This document shows positions 10,825-21,933 of a DNA stretch of 64,000 bases, in pieces. The translations under genes were made by a program, and so were the position numbers. The notes beneath the pieces are model-generated. The model searched no databases, had not been told where the DNA came from, and saw nothing but the letters and a program-made list of their open reading frames with translations. How positions within the stretch are numbered: the stretch's first letter is position 1; each line of letters begins with the position of its first letter. Source of the stretch: Amoebophrya sp. A120 (Eukaryota > Sar > Dinophyceae > Syndiniales > Amoebophryaceae); assembly GCA_905178155.1 (NCBI GenBank), contig CAJINV010000011.1:2251331-2315330 (forward strand), written 5' to 3'.

Positions 10825-10915
10825 GAGTGAGGTTTTTGGTAAAAAGTTTTGGTAAGAAGGAAGGTTTTTGGTAAAGCGCTTGTCGTTTGCAAAAAGGTTT
10901 TTGGTAAAACGGTTC
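10825..10915. repeat. Short tandem GGTTTTTGGTAAA repeats (D1)
   Basis: Five or so irregular copies of GGTTTTTGGTAAA, also present at the same place in D2 (23742-23840), downstream of the dioxygenase-like exon. Role unknown. The following DNA up to about 11990 shows no convincing gene. Confidence 0.7.
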
Positions 10916-11997
10916 AATTATCTCTATTTCCTCTAATAAATAACGTCTGGCGAACGCAAACCTGACTGTTGCGCCGAGCCCAGTCAGCGTGACGGCGTAA
11001 CGTAAACTGACAACTGGTATTTATCGCGGGGGAGGGGCAAGTTCACTGCTAGCTGCCCCTACTAAAAATTCGTAATGGTGGTCAAGTTTTAGCTCATGAA
11101 TATGTAGCTCCGGCTGCACTCTCAAAGTTCTGGAACGCCACTACCCTCCGCCACCCGACTGACCTGACCTGACAACTCCTAAGTACTTATCCTAGCTGTA
11201 GCTAAGTACTTATGCTAAAATAAAGGTAGTTCGCTTTACTGAACAAGCGCAACTAGTACTAGTGGTCGGGTTCAGTAGTTTTCTTGTGCCTGACAATTGA
11301 AAAAAAGATGTGCCAATTTGAAGTACATGTAATATCGGAAACTGTTTGATTCTTTTATTTGTTTTCGCATTCCAAGGAATGTCATTACTGCTCCTTTTGC
11401 TGAGTCAAGTTTTGCCGGAGCGCTTTCATCAAAACCAGAAACAGGGAACAAGAGCGTTGTGAAACGGAAAGTGTACAATGAAAATGTCGAATGCACATTG
11501 ACGTGCAACTCTATATATAAATGTAGCAGTTGAAACAGGTAATAGAATCACTTCTGTCCTCGTGGTGGAGCGCTCCGAGACAGACTACGGGCAAGCTTGT
11601 TCTTCATTGCTTCTGGCGCAGGTGGCCGTGTAACTGCACTGTTATTAGACTGACGGTCCGTGCCTTTGGCTTCGAGAGTGAGGGGCGAGAGGGTGGAACC
11701 ATGCAAGTCGACAAGTGGTTTGGCTATAGATCCGTGCGAAAGTGACAAGGAATTTCGTCCACAGTCCTCGCTGAATACATATACTGTGTCTCGATGTACG
11801 TACTGCGTCCACGCCTGGCGGTCGTCGTCGTCGTGACACGTTTGTACTAATACTTGCTGGACTCCCTCTCCCGTAATAGATGGAGGCACTTCACTCCCGG
11901 TGAGAAGGCTTTCGACGGCCAGCAGCATCCATTCGTGACGCTAGGATCTTCAAATTGAAAGCCAAGTAAATTGGAGGCGAGTTTCAAAACTATTAAC
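10916..11997. other. Unit D1 spacer
   Basis: About 1.1 kb without a supported gene. It is alignable to D2 by eye. Compared with D2 it lacks a segment of about 417 bp after TGCCAATTTGAAG (about 11320). Overlapping ORFs on both strands (11272-11928) are not conserved as proteins between the two units. Confidence 0.5.
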
Positions 11998-12733
11998 ATG
12001 ACTGCGTCAACACACCACCTCGAGGGCCTGCTGCAAGATCTGTGGGCGGCGGTGTTCTCCACAAGTTTCAGCCCGGCACCAAGTCACCACCCCGCTTCGT
12101 CTCACGACGCCAGTGCTCTTCATCGCAAATTCCTTTCACCATCCACATCGTTTGACCAGCTGGAACCCCTCGTGCCGGAAAAGGGTCATCCGCAATTTCC
12201 GAACGTCTCAGACCCCTTGCAGATGAAAATGCAGCTGCAGCGACCCGTTCTTTGCTACCCTATGCTCTGCAAAAGTAATATCGCACTCGCTGTACTACTA
12301 ATTACAGCGGTATATGCATCATGATGACTAATCTGCTTCCTAAAAAGGTAAACCAGCATGACAATAGACTGCCGTACTCATGCTGAAAAAAAATTGTATT
12401 GCAATTTGTACTATTATGCACCACAGTACTTTTTGCAATTTCATATACCCAGTTCTGGAGCAACCTGTTCGGTCGGCGCGGGACGGCTTCGCCCTCAACG
12501 CCGCGGTCCAGGCCCAGGCGGAGCGCAAACAAGTGGCCCTGCAGGCGGGGCCTGTCCCATCAGCCCTACCGGACGTGGACCAAGCGGGGGCGAGCGCGCG
12601 CCAGGGAGGCGGCGGACACAGCTCTGCCGGAGAAACAAGCGCTGGGGCGGCACCACTGGGTGCTGCCGCGGGGACGAGTGGGGATGCGAACGTAGCAGCT
12701 GGAGGCAGTGCTGAAGGTGCTGCTGCGGGTTAA
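11998..12733 (+). CDS. Small two-exon protein (unit D1), interrupted by an introner
   Basis: Exon 1 is 11998-12260 and exon 2 is 12451-12733; removing the intervening introner plus one TACCC duplication gives a continuous 181-aa protein. The D2 paralog (25361-26138) has the same structure and keeps frame despite several indels, which supports real coding. The N-terminal half holds a conserved stretch around HHLEGLLQDLWAAVFSTSF and a FDQLEPLVPEKGHPQFPNV segment. The C-terminal half is Ala/Gly/Gln-rich and probably disordered. No domain recognised and no signal peptide. It ends only 30 bp before the junction with satellite B at 12764. Confidence 0.6.
12261..12445. mobile_element. Introner (short family) in the D1 small protein gene
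   Basis: A 185-bp element starting TATGCTCTGCAAAAGTA and ending TTTTTGCAATTTCATA, so the ends are inverted repeats. It is flanked by a 5-bp direct repeat TACCC (12256-12260 and 12446-12450). Excision with one TACCC copy restores the reading frame. The element ends do not supply a GT-AG pair. Confidence 0.8.
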
Positions 12734-12763
12734 AGAAGCAAAACCGACGTCGGTGAACCGACT

Positions 12764-13093
12764 TCCCGGCCGACCGGCAATTCTTGCCAAGTCACCAGTT
12801 TGGGTGGCCAGTCCGCGCGGAGATTCTGTGCTTCAGAGGTTACCTTGGCAATAATTCCCGGCTGACCGGCAATTATTGCCAAGTCACCAGTTTGGGTGGC
12901 CAATCCGCACCGTGATTCTGGGTTTCGGGGGTGACCTTGGCAATAATTCCCGGCTGACCGGCAATTCTTGCCAAGCCGCCAGTTTGAGTAGCCAGTCCGC
13001 ACCGTGCTTCTGGGTTTCGGGGGTGACCTCGGCAGTAATTCCCGGCGGACCGGCAATTATTGCCAAGTCACCACTTTGGGCTGTCAATCCGCA
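12764..13093. repeat. Satellite B fragment between D1 and the second DUF285 gene
   Basis: Three to four units of the 92-bp satellite. The left junction at about 12763 cuts unit D1 abruptly: D2 continues with AGAAGAACTCTGG where D1 switches to satellite sequence. From 12936 rightwards it is part of the duplicated block. Confidence 0.85.
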
Positions 13094-16000
13094 CCGAGAT
13101 TTCAAAATTTCGTTTTTATTCCAACGAGAAAACCGCGAAACTTCAAAATTTTATTTTTATGAGCGAACTTGCAGACACATCTTCTTAGCGGCAGGGAAGT
13201 TTGGGGCCTGCCTGTACGGACATCTATTTCCGATGCTGTTCTTTGCATGCAGCAAGAGGTACCGGAAGGATGGAGTCGTGGAGCCAGAAAAAGCTGGCCC
13301 GCTGTTGGAACATGAGTGTGGTATCGAAATCGATGCGCAGTGCCGGATGGGCACTGCTGAGCTTTGTACGGGATGTACGGAGCCGCGCCCCCGGCCGAGT
13401 GTTTTTTCCGCTCCTGTTGAATGGGAGATGCACTCTCGCGGGGTCTCCAGCTCTGTCGTGGTCGCGTCTCGCTTTAACTCTACTTGACCTTCTCGCACAC
13501 GAGAGTGTATTCGAGAGAAAGCGCGCGATCGGTGTTATAATGAGTAGAGATGGGTAGTTAGGTATATTTTGTTATATTCCCGCTTCGATCGCTATCGTTT
13601 TGTTGCTGGTCTTTTTTCAATTCGTTGAACGAACACGAAGCAAACCATAGGTGTTGGTTTTGTCGTAGTGCAGTCGCATTGTCGTTTTCTAGCGTGTGTT
13701 TTTTTGTTGCTCCTCTATGTCTACTTTTTCCTCGCATTTCTTGTGTCGATTTGAAATCGAGCGGAGGTAGCAGTCAGTACCATTCCTAGCTCGAGCTAAC
13801 GTACAACAGGACGCTTCCCCGTGTGCAATGGTTTACATCAAGAATAGAGAAGAAGGCGCCTAGGAATCGATCCAACGCAGTTTTAAGTTTGAAGGCATCG
13901 TATCTATAAATATCAAGAAAGCAAAACATGTCAAGTGCAGGGAAGGGCGGTTGCAGTTCCAGCGTGGCTGCAGCCGCGGCTGGCGACGACAACGGGAACG
14001 TGGCACCTGGTGAACGACCAGAAAACCGCAGTACAACATCTCTCCCGGTCACCATCCGAAACCTGGCCAACCACGCGGACGGCGACCTCGATGTTGTTGC
14101 ACTCATCGAAAATTGCAACACTGACGGCGCATTTATTACAGCGAAGGAGCTGAAGCGGGCCATCGCGGCTGGGATGAATGCGGCCGACAAAACGAAGAAG
14201 CAGTGCTGTGCTTCGACCCGTCCACCAGTGCACTGGGAGCACATCCGGCTTGCGCAAAAAGTGGAAGACAATAACAGCGCGGACCCGCAGACCGATGCCA
14301 CCTCCGGAGGTGAAGACATTGTAGTTGGAAATGAGGACGAGAATGAAAACAGCCCGTGTCGGTCTCCGTCAGCTAGTCGCGGTCTCAACTTAGAACCCGT
14401 AACGGATGACGAGAAAACGTTTGAGCGCAGTCGCGAATTTCTTGAAGCCGACATCCTGTACTGCTACATCGATTTTAAGCCGTTTGAAGACCGCGGTGCG
14501 CTGAATCACGCGGTCAACCTGCTCTTGGAGGCGCGGATGGAAATAGATACGTACGATACGTTGTTTCCAATGACTATCGCCGAAAGGCGCCGGTATGAAG
14601 CCGCGCGAATGCCGGTTCCAGCACTAGCGGAGATCAACACCGCGTCGGGGGCTATCATGGAACAGTGTAAGACCATCGCCGATGTGGAGGAGATTTACGG
14701 GCCGGCGCGAGTATGGGATGTGTCCCAACTCGAAAGCTTGGCGCTTTTGTTTTGCCTTCATGGCACAAACAGATTCAACTTAGACATCTCGGGATGGAAC
14801 GTCGCAGGAGTCAAGGACTTCTACGGCATGTTTTCCGGGTGCGAACAGTTTAACCAGCCCATTGGCGCCTGGAATATGGGATGCGCCGAAATAACCTGCA
14901 GCATGTTTCGTGACTGCTGCAAGTTCAACCAGGAGCTCAACGGCTGGGACCTCCGCAATGTAGACGACTTTGCCGACATGTTTTGCATGTGCACGGACTT
15001 CGCGATTTCAAACCTGGTTGCCTGGGACACGACTGCCGTCCAAGATACATCGGGGATGTTCGCCGCAAGGTCATCGAAAAATAGCTCCATCGTGGGCGAC
15101 GTGCGTGAGATTTTGGAGTCGCGCGCCCGGCCGCGACAGCGCCAGGAGCCAGACGGTACTTCTAGCAGAAGTCTTGTTTATTACAAACCCTGGGAGCTCC
15201 CGCAGCTGCGTGTGGCAGCCGGAATGTTCGGGACTGCATTAGTAGATGAGTCTCCTGCCGGCCGTATGGATGCGGCGACGCTGCGAGCCATGTTCGGCGA
15301 CGAGCATTGGAAGGCAGTGGTGGGGACCACCCGGGAGAGCCTGTCCGCCTGCAGTGCCTTCGACGCGGAAAATTACCTAGCAAGCGCGAACGGTCACCGT
15401 GCCTCGCACAACCTGTTCGTCCTTCCGAACGAGGGAGCAGAGGTGCTTTTCGATCCTTCGGTGGGTCGGTTTCGCGGGGGGCTTGCCTTCACCGTGAGCA
15501 TTCGGACGCACACGAAGATTCCGCTGACGAACTTCTGGAAGAAGTACTTACCCAAGACGGTTCTTGACAACGGATTGGTTCCCCTGCAAATTATGCCCGA
15601 GCGCGATCTCTACCACCCGATCCAGTATTCGTCTCCGCCGAATCCGAAGCGAAACAAGGGCGAACACGTCGATCCGCTATCAGCTGCAACCAAGTTTGTC
15701 GACCTGCATTCGAGGGAACCACGGATTCGTGCTCTCATGCGAGCATGGAGAAATCGTAGAAAGCAAGAGGTAATTCCAGCAGAAGATGATTTTTAGTATT
15801 TTTCTTTGCATGTTGGTGCGCGTATCCGCATCATGATCCTGTTTTTGATATGCGTCGCTGATCTGTTTATAAAATTCTTGTCTTCACATTCATGGACACT
15901 TCAGGAGGAGTTGGCGCGTCAGAAGCTGAACGGGCGGCTTTCACAACGCATGAGCCTCCGGGAGTTTTTTCTGAATCAACTTCATGTTTCCGAGGAATGG

Positions 16001-16917
16001 TTTGACCTTGTCACGGAGCGGTTATTCCTGGTCGCGTCAGAACTTTCCGAGGTCCTGGATCTGGAGAAGGTCATGAAGCTACTGGCGGCCGATGACTTTC
16101 CCGCGGTTTGCTTGCGAATTTTTCCTGCATTTTGCCGGATCGTCAAGCTGCACCGGGAAGCACCACCGGATTACCACGAAGTGCGGTACCATGCGGTCAT
16201 GCTGGAAGACGCGGTGTGCTCAATCATCACCGCTGCGAGATTGTTTCCGGAGATCCAAAGACTCTTGCCGGGCTCCCTCGACGACAACAAGCTCAGTGCA
16301 TGGCTGGAACAGGAAGAAGTGGTGGTGAAGTGGCTCCAAAGTAGTAGTGGTCGGAGACTGCCCGCTTTTCCGATGCCCGAGTACGTCAGGGATACGGCAG
16401 ACGAAAATCCGCCGGGGCACAAGTACGAAATTGTAAAAGAAGACTTTCGACGACATGCAATTCTGGAAGATGCTCGTGGAACCCCGTTTGTCGCGGAATA
16501 ATCGGACGTGGTCAATGCGATGGAGCAGGCAGCTAGGTTTTGGATTTTGGAAGAATGGAAAACGCTTTTGGTAGTCGTAGAGTGTTTATTGCTGTAATTT
16601 TTTGGCAAAATGAAAATGTTGAACTGGTATTGGAATACTTATAATATGTTGCTGTAGTCCTAGTCGTGGTGAACACACGATGACAGTGAAGACGATTCAG
16701 TAAGGTATCTCCTGCTTGTACGATGAGGTAGGGCCGACGCACCTGTCAGAAGGAAAAGCGTCGACACACGGAACTACCTCCTGATCAAGATTTCGTCAGT
16801 GATTGTTTCGTTTCCGCAGTATGAAATGAAAAAGTGGAAGATTTTGATTTGTCCAAACGCGAAGATTTCGCGCTGGCAGCCGGTTCCGCTTCGAAATTCG
16901 CCTTAGGCTCAGTGAAG
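12936..16917. repeat. Segmental duplication, right copy
   Basis: Counterpart of 2979-6960 at a constant offset of 9957. See that entry for the boundaries. It includes another copy of module M at 13094-13257. Confidence 0.9.
13928..16501 (+). CDS. BspA/DUF285-type repeat protein, two exons (copy 2)
   Basis: Exons 13928-15769 and 15905-16501 with a 135-nt GT-AG intron; the 812-aa product is identical to that of the gene at 3971-6544. The four BspA-like repeats lie at residues of about 281-380. The intact frame and identical splice signals mean both copies could be functional. The near absence of silent change points to very recent duplication, gene conversion, or an assembly duplication. Confidence 0.75.
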
Positions 16918-18042
16918 ATGCCACTTCTTCTTTTTGGTGGCTGGTACTATCCACTACTGCAGGGAGGCTCTTGTAACTTGTATTTGTAACCAATACGCGA
17001 AGGCTCGTCTCACTTCTACGTCGATTTGGAAGCGTGGTCAGTCGGTCCAAGTTGTCGGAGAAGTAATCCAACATATGGAATGTGTTCTATCGTATCGTAA
17101 TCGTATTGTATTGAGGTGGGAGGGCTCGCATCGCGGAGATCTCGATCGTATCGTAGGACTAGAGATAGTTGAGTGATGTATGCGTATCGCGGTTCCCGTC
17201 GTTAGCGCAAGGTGTTGACTATGCATGAACATACTATCTTTTTTCCTATCATACATCTCTTGGGTTTTCGGGGTCGGATGAAGAAACAGGTAAGATCCTT
17301 CCTACTTTTCAGATGCTGAATAATAGTTAAAAATCAAAAAACAAAAAACAAGCATAAGGGGCAGATAAAGGGAAGTTCGAGGGATAGGCCGGCGGAGTCA
17401 TAGCTGAACAAGGAGACAGGGAACAAGAGTTAAAAGCGGGAAGGTAGAAATAGTATACTGATAGCAACGCGATGTGATCAGGAGCATGTTGAATATTAGT
17501 GATCTACGGATGAAGCTACAACATCAAACTGCATGACAAGTTCTTGCTTTGCATGCGGTTTCATGCTGACAGAATGTAAATTAATTTGTCATGTGCAGTT
17601 ATGAACATGTTGAAGATCATTCGAAGCCTAATAAGCAATACGCAGGACCTAATCACATAGCATGTTATCTAGTGTCATCTGTGGTTCTAGCTGTTCTCTG
17701 TGATTTCTCGTATTCTAGGCAGGTAGCTGATTCCGATTTTGACTCACTTGCCTCTCTTTTTCATGAAAAAACACAGTAAAAGGAAGGTCGGTACAGTAAG
17801 CAAAAATAGAGGACACGGACGGGGGGACCGGAACAGTAGACAGATTAGAAAGAGCTTCAATCTATACTAGTTTATGTTTAGCATCACATGGCAAAGCAGA
17901 TAGTTAGGAGGGCGCTGACAAAAACTATTCTGAGTTGCGGGGTGTGTACATGTTAAAACGAACCAGAAATAGATTGCAATCTAATCTGAGAGCAAAGAAC
18001 GAAGTAACAGGGGGGGGAACGAAGGTCAAACAATAAAATGAA
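16918..18042. other. Intergenic DNA without recognised gene
   Basis: The first ~150 bp are diverged from 6961-7115. Around 17080-17170 there are short direct repeats of ATCGTATCGTA type. Around 17530-17600 the GCATGACAAG and TTTGTCATGTG motifs common inside introners occur without clear terminal repeats. No coding region supported. Confidence 0.5.
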
Positions 18043-19262
18043 GCATTGGCTCACCAAAACGTCTATCGGTGACATCATGATGTAAATGTAAATGCCAAAT
18101 AATTATTTCTAGTTCGGGACGGAATAGAAGTGCAGGATGTAGACGCAGAGCAGTGGGGCCGGCACGCCCGGATAACCCTGGCTACGCGTTGCGGGCGCAA
18201 GATGCATCTACACGGAATCTACGCACCCACCGACGCTGCGGACGGAAACGACAAAGACAAGTTTTGGGCAAAAGCAACAAAGAAAATTTCTGACCACCCC
18301 GCGCGAGACATAGTGATGGTAGTGGGCGACTACAACGCGGAGATGGGAGAGCCGCAGTGGGAACCCATGCGCGCGGGCCTACCGTACACGGTAGGCCCGT
18401 GCGGCCTAACACCGGACTTCGTGCACCGGTCCGACAACGGCCGGAGATTGAAGCGACCGCAGCCATCGTGGGCTGCATGCTAAGCGACCCGGGGCAAACA
18501 GAAGACGCGGACGCAGTAAAGGGGACGCTCATCGAGTGGGGCGGAATAGACCACTCGAAGGCATGGAGACAAACGGAGCAGGCAGTTTGCAAGTTGAATC
18601 TGGGCGACCTAGTGCCCACACACCTGCTGCTGTGGGACTCCGGGCATGCGAATGTCATCGCAATGAAGAAATCGGGATGGGCAGTGCTAGACACGGGGCG
18701 GTGCATACGCCTGTCAGGGCTGGGAAACCGGCAGTACATACTAGAAGAGCACAACCGGTTTCGATGCTCGCGATGTGGCGACGTGCTAGAGGACGAGCGG
18801 GCGCTACTTTTTCACCAGACGACGGGTTTCTGTCGGGTGAACAAAAGCATCCACGAGCAGCGAACATTGCGGGTGGCGAGACAAGTCGAGGCGAAGAAGA
18901 AGCAAGAGAAAGAGGTAGAGGTGGAGCGGGCGGATGTTTGGCATGGAGGCCAGCAGATCGCCACGGTGAAAAGCTTCACATACCTCGGCACGGAGATAGA
19001 CCACCGCGGCACCACACACCACGAAGTCCAAAGAAGATGCGCGATCGCGATGGCAGCGGTCAAAGCACTGGGGAGAGTCTGGAGAGACAAAGAAATAGAG
19101 CGCCACCTCCGGGCGAGCCTCTACCGGTCCCTGTGTCTCAGCATTGCGTTATACAATGCTGAGACATGGGCGGTGACAGAAGCAGATGCGCAGACTCTCC
19201 GTCGCATTGGCTCACCAAAACGTCTATCGGTGACATCATGATGTAAATGTAAATGCCAAATA
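18043..19262 (+). mobile_element. LINE remnant cassette bracketed by 59-bp direct repeats
   Basis: Full 59-bp motif copies lie at 18043-18101 and 19204-19262. Between them one frame (about 18130-18483) encodes part of an APE-type endonuclease with VVGDYNAEMG and a GPCGL...NGRRL segment. A shifted frame (about 18430-19241) encodes a zinc finger (CSRCGDVLEDERALLFHQTTGFC-type, CX2C...HX5C) and the usual LINE C-terminal region (KSFTYLGTEIDHRG, then ALYNAETWAVT). The reverse-transcriptase core with its FADD box is absent and the frame is broken, so this is an internally deleted, non-autonomous copy. The C-terminal frame runs into the right-hand motif, which supplies its stop codon (LSVTS*). Confidence 0.8.
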
Positions 19263-20330
19263 CTCGCGAAGCTGTATGAAGATGATCTAAGTACTTACTT
19301 ACATCGCTCTCTGGCCTCCCACTCTACACTGGTTAAGGAATGACGTTCAAGTAGTTCTAACCTCGGGGGGTCGTATGTCTTTTCGTCAACGTCTGATGAT
19401 GATGATCGTGTACAATGAAATTACCAGCGAGTGCAACAACGATGTGCCAAACCAGAGGATGTAACGTCGTACATTGCGATCGTGTGCCGGGGAGTGTTCG
19501 CCGCTTTTTTTGTGAAGGCCCGTTGAGTAAGTACTCAACTGGAGCTCGAGTAGTTGAGTCTAATAGTTGAGTTCAAAGTCAAAGTCCTCCCTGTTTAGAT
19601 CATCAAGTTGCAAGACTTGGCGCAGGCACTTCAGAGAACATGTCACGTGTGCTTTCCTTTTCTGGGAGCCTTGTGCAGCAGTGAAAGATGGGATACTCTG
19701 CAGTGATGAGTTTTTGAATATGTACACATCAACACCTGATTTGATTCTGCGTCCTTTTCCTGCTTTGACCAAGCTTCACTTAGTACCGTGTTATTTTCAA
19801 CATCAGCTTCATTGTACGAAGAATAGCATCGCGCTGCTTGTTGGACTTTCGTTTCACAAATGTGTTGCATAAACGTTTCTCGTACTGGATAGCAAGAAGA
19901 AACTTGTCAGAAACGGAATAGAAATTGAAATACTAGGATATGCCTACACCTATGTGTCTTTTATTGATTTTGTTGGAGAGAAAAACATAATCATAATCAT
20001 ACGTTGCACGTCTGCCTTCAAGGGCTCGAGCAGGTAGGCGAACGACCTGAACCACCGGGCCAAAATATTCATTTTATGAATATGATACTGTGTGGTCGTG
20101 TTGAGAAAACTTGTGCACACACTGTCGAATCATATTTCGAATACGAAGCGAGTGCCGCTTTCACGAATGAAGTATCCGTGCTTGTCAAGACCAACAACAA
20201 AGAAAAAGACGTACGACAAAATATGGTCGTGACACAGAGACAGGGTTCAGTGCCTTTCCTAGCACCCTGCGCTTTTTTTTTTGGATACTTTGCAGTTCTT
20301 CGTCTTCTCGTCTCTTCGAATTATTCATCG
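19263..20330. other. Intergenic DNA without recognised gene
   Basis: Short ORFs on both strands (for example 19567-19872 and 20004-20342) show no domain or conserved partner elsewhere in the window. Nothing else recognised. Confidence 0.5.
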
Positions 20331-20405
20331 ATCATGATGTAAATGTAAATGCCTTCGATTATTCTTCGTCTATCGGTGACATCATGATGTAAATGTAAAT
20401 GCCAA
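20331..20405. repeat. Dispersed motif, fragment plus short copy
   Basis: A fragment (about 20331-20353, ATCATGATGTAAATGTAAAT) is followed by a short-form copy at 20367-20405, both in the same orientation. They open the third cassette. Confidence 0.8.
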
Positions 20406-20489
20406 ACTAGCTGTTATCCGTGTGACCGCAGTATTTGTACTTGAGCGCAGCCGTGCCGCTTGCTGTAGCAAGGGCCACAGACTCTAGTG

Positions 20490-20760
20490 CAGGGGAAGGG
20501 GGGGGGGGAAAGGAGGGAAAGGGGAAGGGAGGGACCGGGGAAGGGGAACAGGGAGGGGAGGGTGGAAGCCCGAAGGGGAGGAGGCAGCCGGGGTGGAGGT
20601 GCCAAATAGAAGGAGAGAAAGCCGCAAGAACGGGCGAAAAGGAAAGGGCGCAGAGGGGCAAGGAGATGGAAACAGGGAAAAACGCTATAAAAGCAGGCGA
20701 AAACGGGGGGAAATGCGCTAAAAGGCGGTCCTACCGGGGCGGAAACAGGAATCAGGCGGC
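20490..20760. repeat. Purine-rich G/A tract
   Basis: About 270 bp of almost pure purine on the + strand with runs of up to 12 G. It has triplex or G-quadruplex potential and no coding support. A comparable purine-rich stretch lies at about 29450-30180 inside the large introner. Confidence 0.7.
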
Positions 20761-20973
20761 ATTGCTGGGATTCCGTGGGGTTTGTGCCTAAAGGGCACGG
20801 GAGAGTCCCGGTAGAAAGATGGCTCCGGACCTGGAGTTCCCAGGCGCTTTCCGGTAAACAGGCTTGCTAAGTGCGGCGGCCTGCTTCACAGGCGGAGGCT
20901 GCCGATGGAAAATTCGTGCTCCACAGGCGGAGGGGGGGCATTGGATCCCCGACCCGGGCTCGGGTCCCCCTTT

Positions 20974-21420
20974 GTAGTTTGTTTGTGTTTTTTCAAGAAA
21001 ATCAAATCACATTGTGTATTTTGAAGAGCGTTGATGAAAAAGAACTGCTGCAACTTCGTTAGTCTAGCGCATCTCCTTGTTCAAATCGAACGACATCAAA
21101 ACCAGTTACTCCAACCTGATTGCCGATATGCTAAAATCCCATTTCCGGGGGTGTGGCCGCGATGTGAAGGAGATGAGCCAGGTGCGGGCGTGGTTCGGGC
21201 AGCCCGCCAGTATCGGCGACGGGCGGCTGGACTGGAGTGACGTGCAGCTGCGGACCTTTGACTGGACCCCGCTGCACCTGATTCTGTTCGACACGGCGTG
21301 TCTGTACCTGCAGACCTTCCGGAAAGTGTTTCTGAAGGAGGTGCACATCACGAAAGCGCAGTCCTCCACCGCTAAGCACATCACGAAAGCGCAGTCCTCC
21401 TGCACATCACGAAAGCGCAG
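20974..21420 (+). pseudogene. Captured fragment of the rotatin gene (intron 3 part plus exon 4)
   Basis: Closely matches 28853-29255: it starts inside intron 3, keeps the intron tail and its AAAACCAG acceptor, then continues through the first ~290 bp of exon 4. The encoded run SNLIADMLKSHFRGCGRDVK and the following ~75 residues are nearly identical to the gene. After about 21376 a CACATCACGAAAGCGCAG segment is repeated (three occurrences in all) and the sequence runs straight into the motif at 21421, which provides the stop. Because the intron is retained, the copy was made from DNA, not from spliced mRNA. It is a dead fragment without promoter or other exons. Confidence 0.85.
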
Positions 21421-21460
21421 TCTATCGGTGACATCATGATGTAAATGTAAATGCCAAATA
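21421..21460. repeat. Dispersed motif, copy 7 (short form), left edge of unit D2
   Basis: Begins TCTATCGGTGACATCATGAT directly after the captured rotatin fragment. It is the left edge of homology between D2 and D1 and closes the third cassette. Confidence 0.85.
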
Positions 21461-21933
21461 ACGATCGACCTCAACCACTCTTTCTCTGCCACAAAAATGA
21501 AAATACATGCGGAGGCTTGATCCGTCTTGAAATTCCTCTTTCCGTGGTCCGCTGCCGATCCGTAGCTGGTGAACTTCTACAAAAATTATTCAACTGAGTC
21601 GTCTGGCATGTACTAAATGTAAATTGATATTGCTGTGGTCCTCGTGCACGAAGGCAAGGCGTCTTCAACACGAGGCCCGCACTGTCTGAAGCTCGACTGG
21701 AGCTGGAATTGCTGTAGTCAAGTCGATCCGTACCATGTCGGTTCCGTCACTTGTTGACATGTAGTACATCATAACTCAACAACTCCTCGGCAGCAGGTTT
21801 GGTTTCTAGAGTTTTGATAGTTATTGTGTCGCAGAACTAAGCTGCGAATTCAACGCACGCCAGTGCCTCAACAGTAAATCCAAATTGAACACCCACCAGG
21901 TGGTGGTACAACGAATCAAAAGTTATTCGAAAA

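Noticed and set aside
18043-19262. The 59-bp direct repeats as LTRs of a retrotransposon
   Set aside because: Too short for LTRs, no TG...CA ends, and the internal coding parts are LINE-type (APE endonuclease, LINE C-terminus), not gag-pol.
19567-20342. Plus-strand ORFs of 101 and 112 codons between the LINE remnant and the third cassette
   Set aside because: No recognisable domain, no paralog in the window, and unrelated to neighbouring genes.
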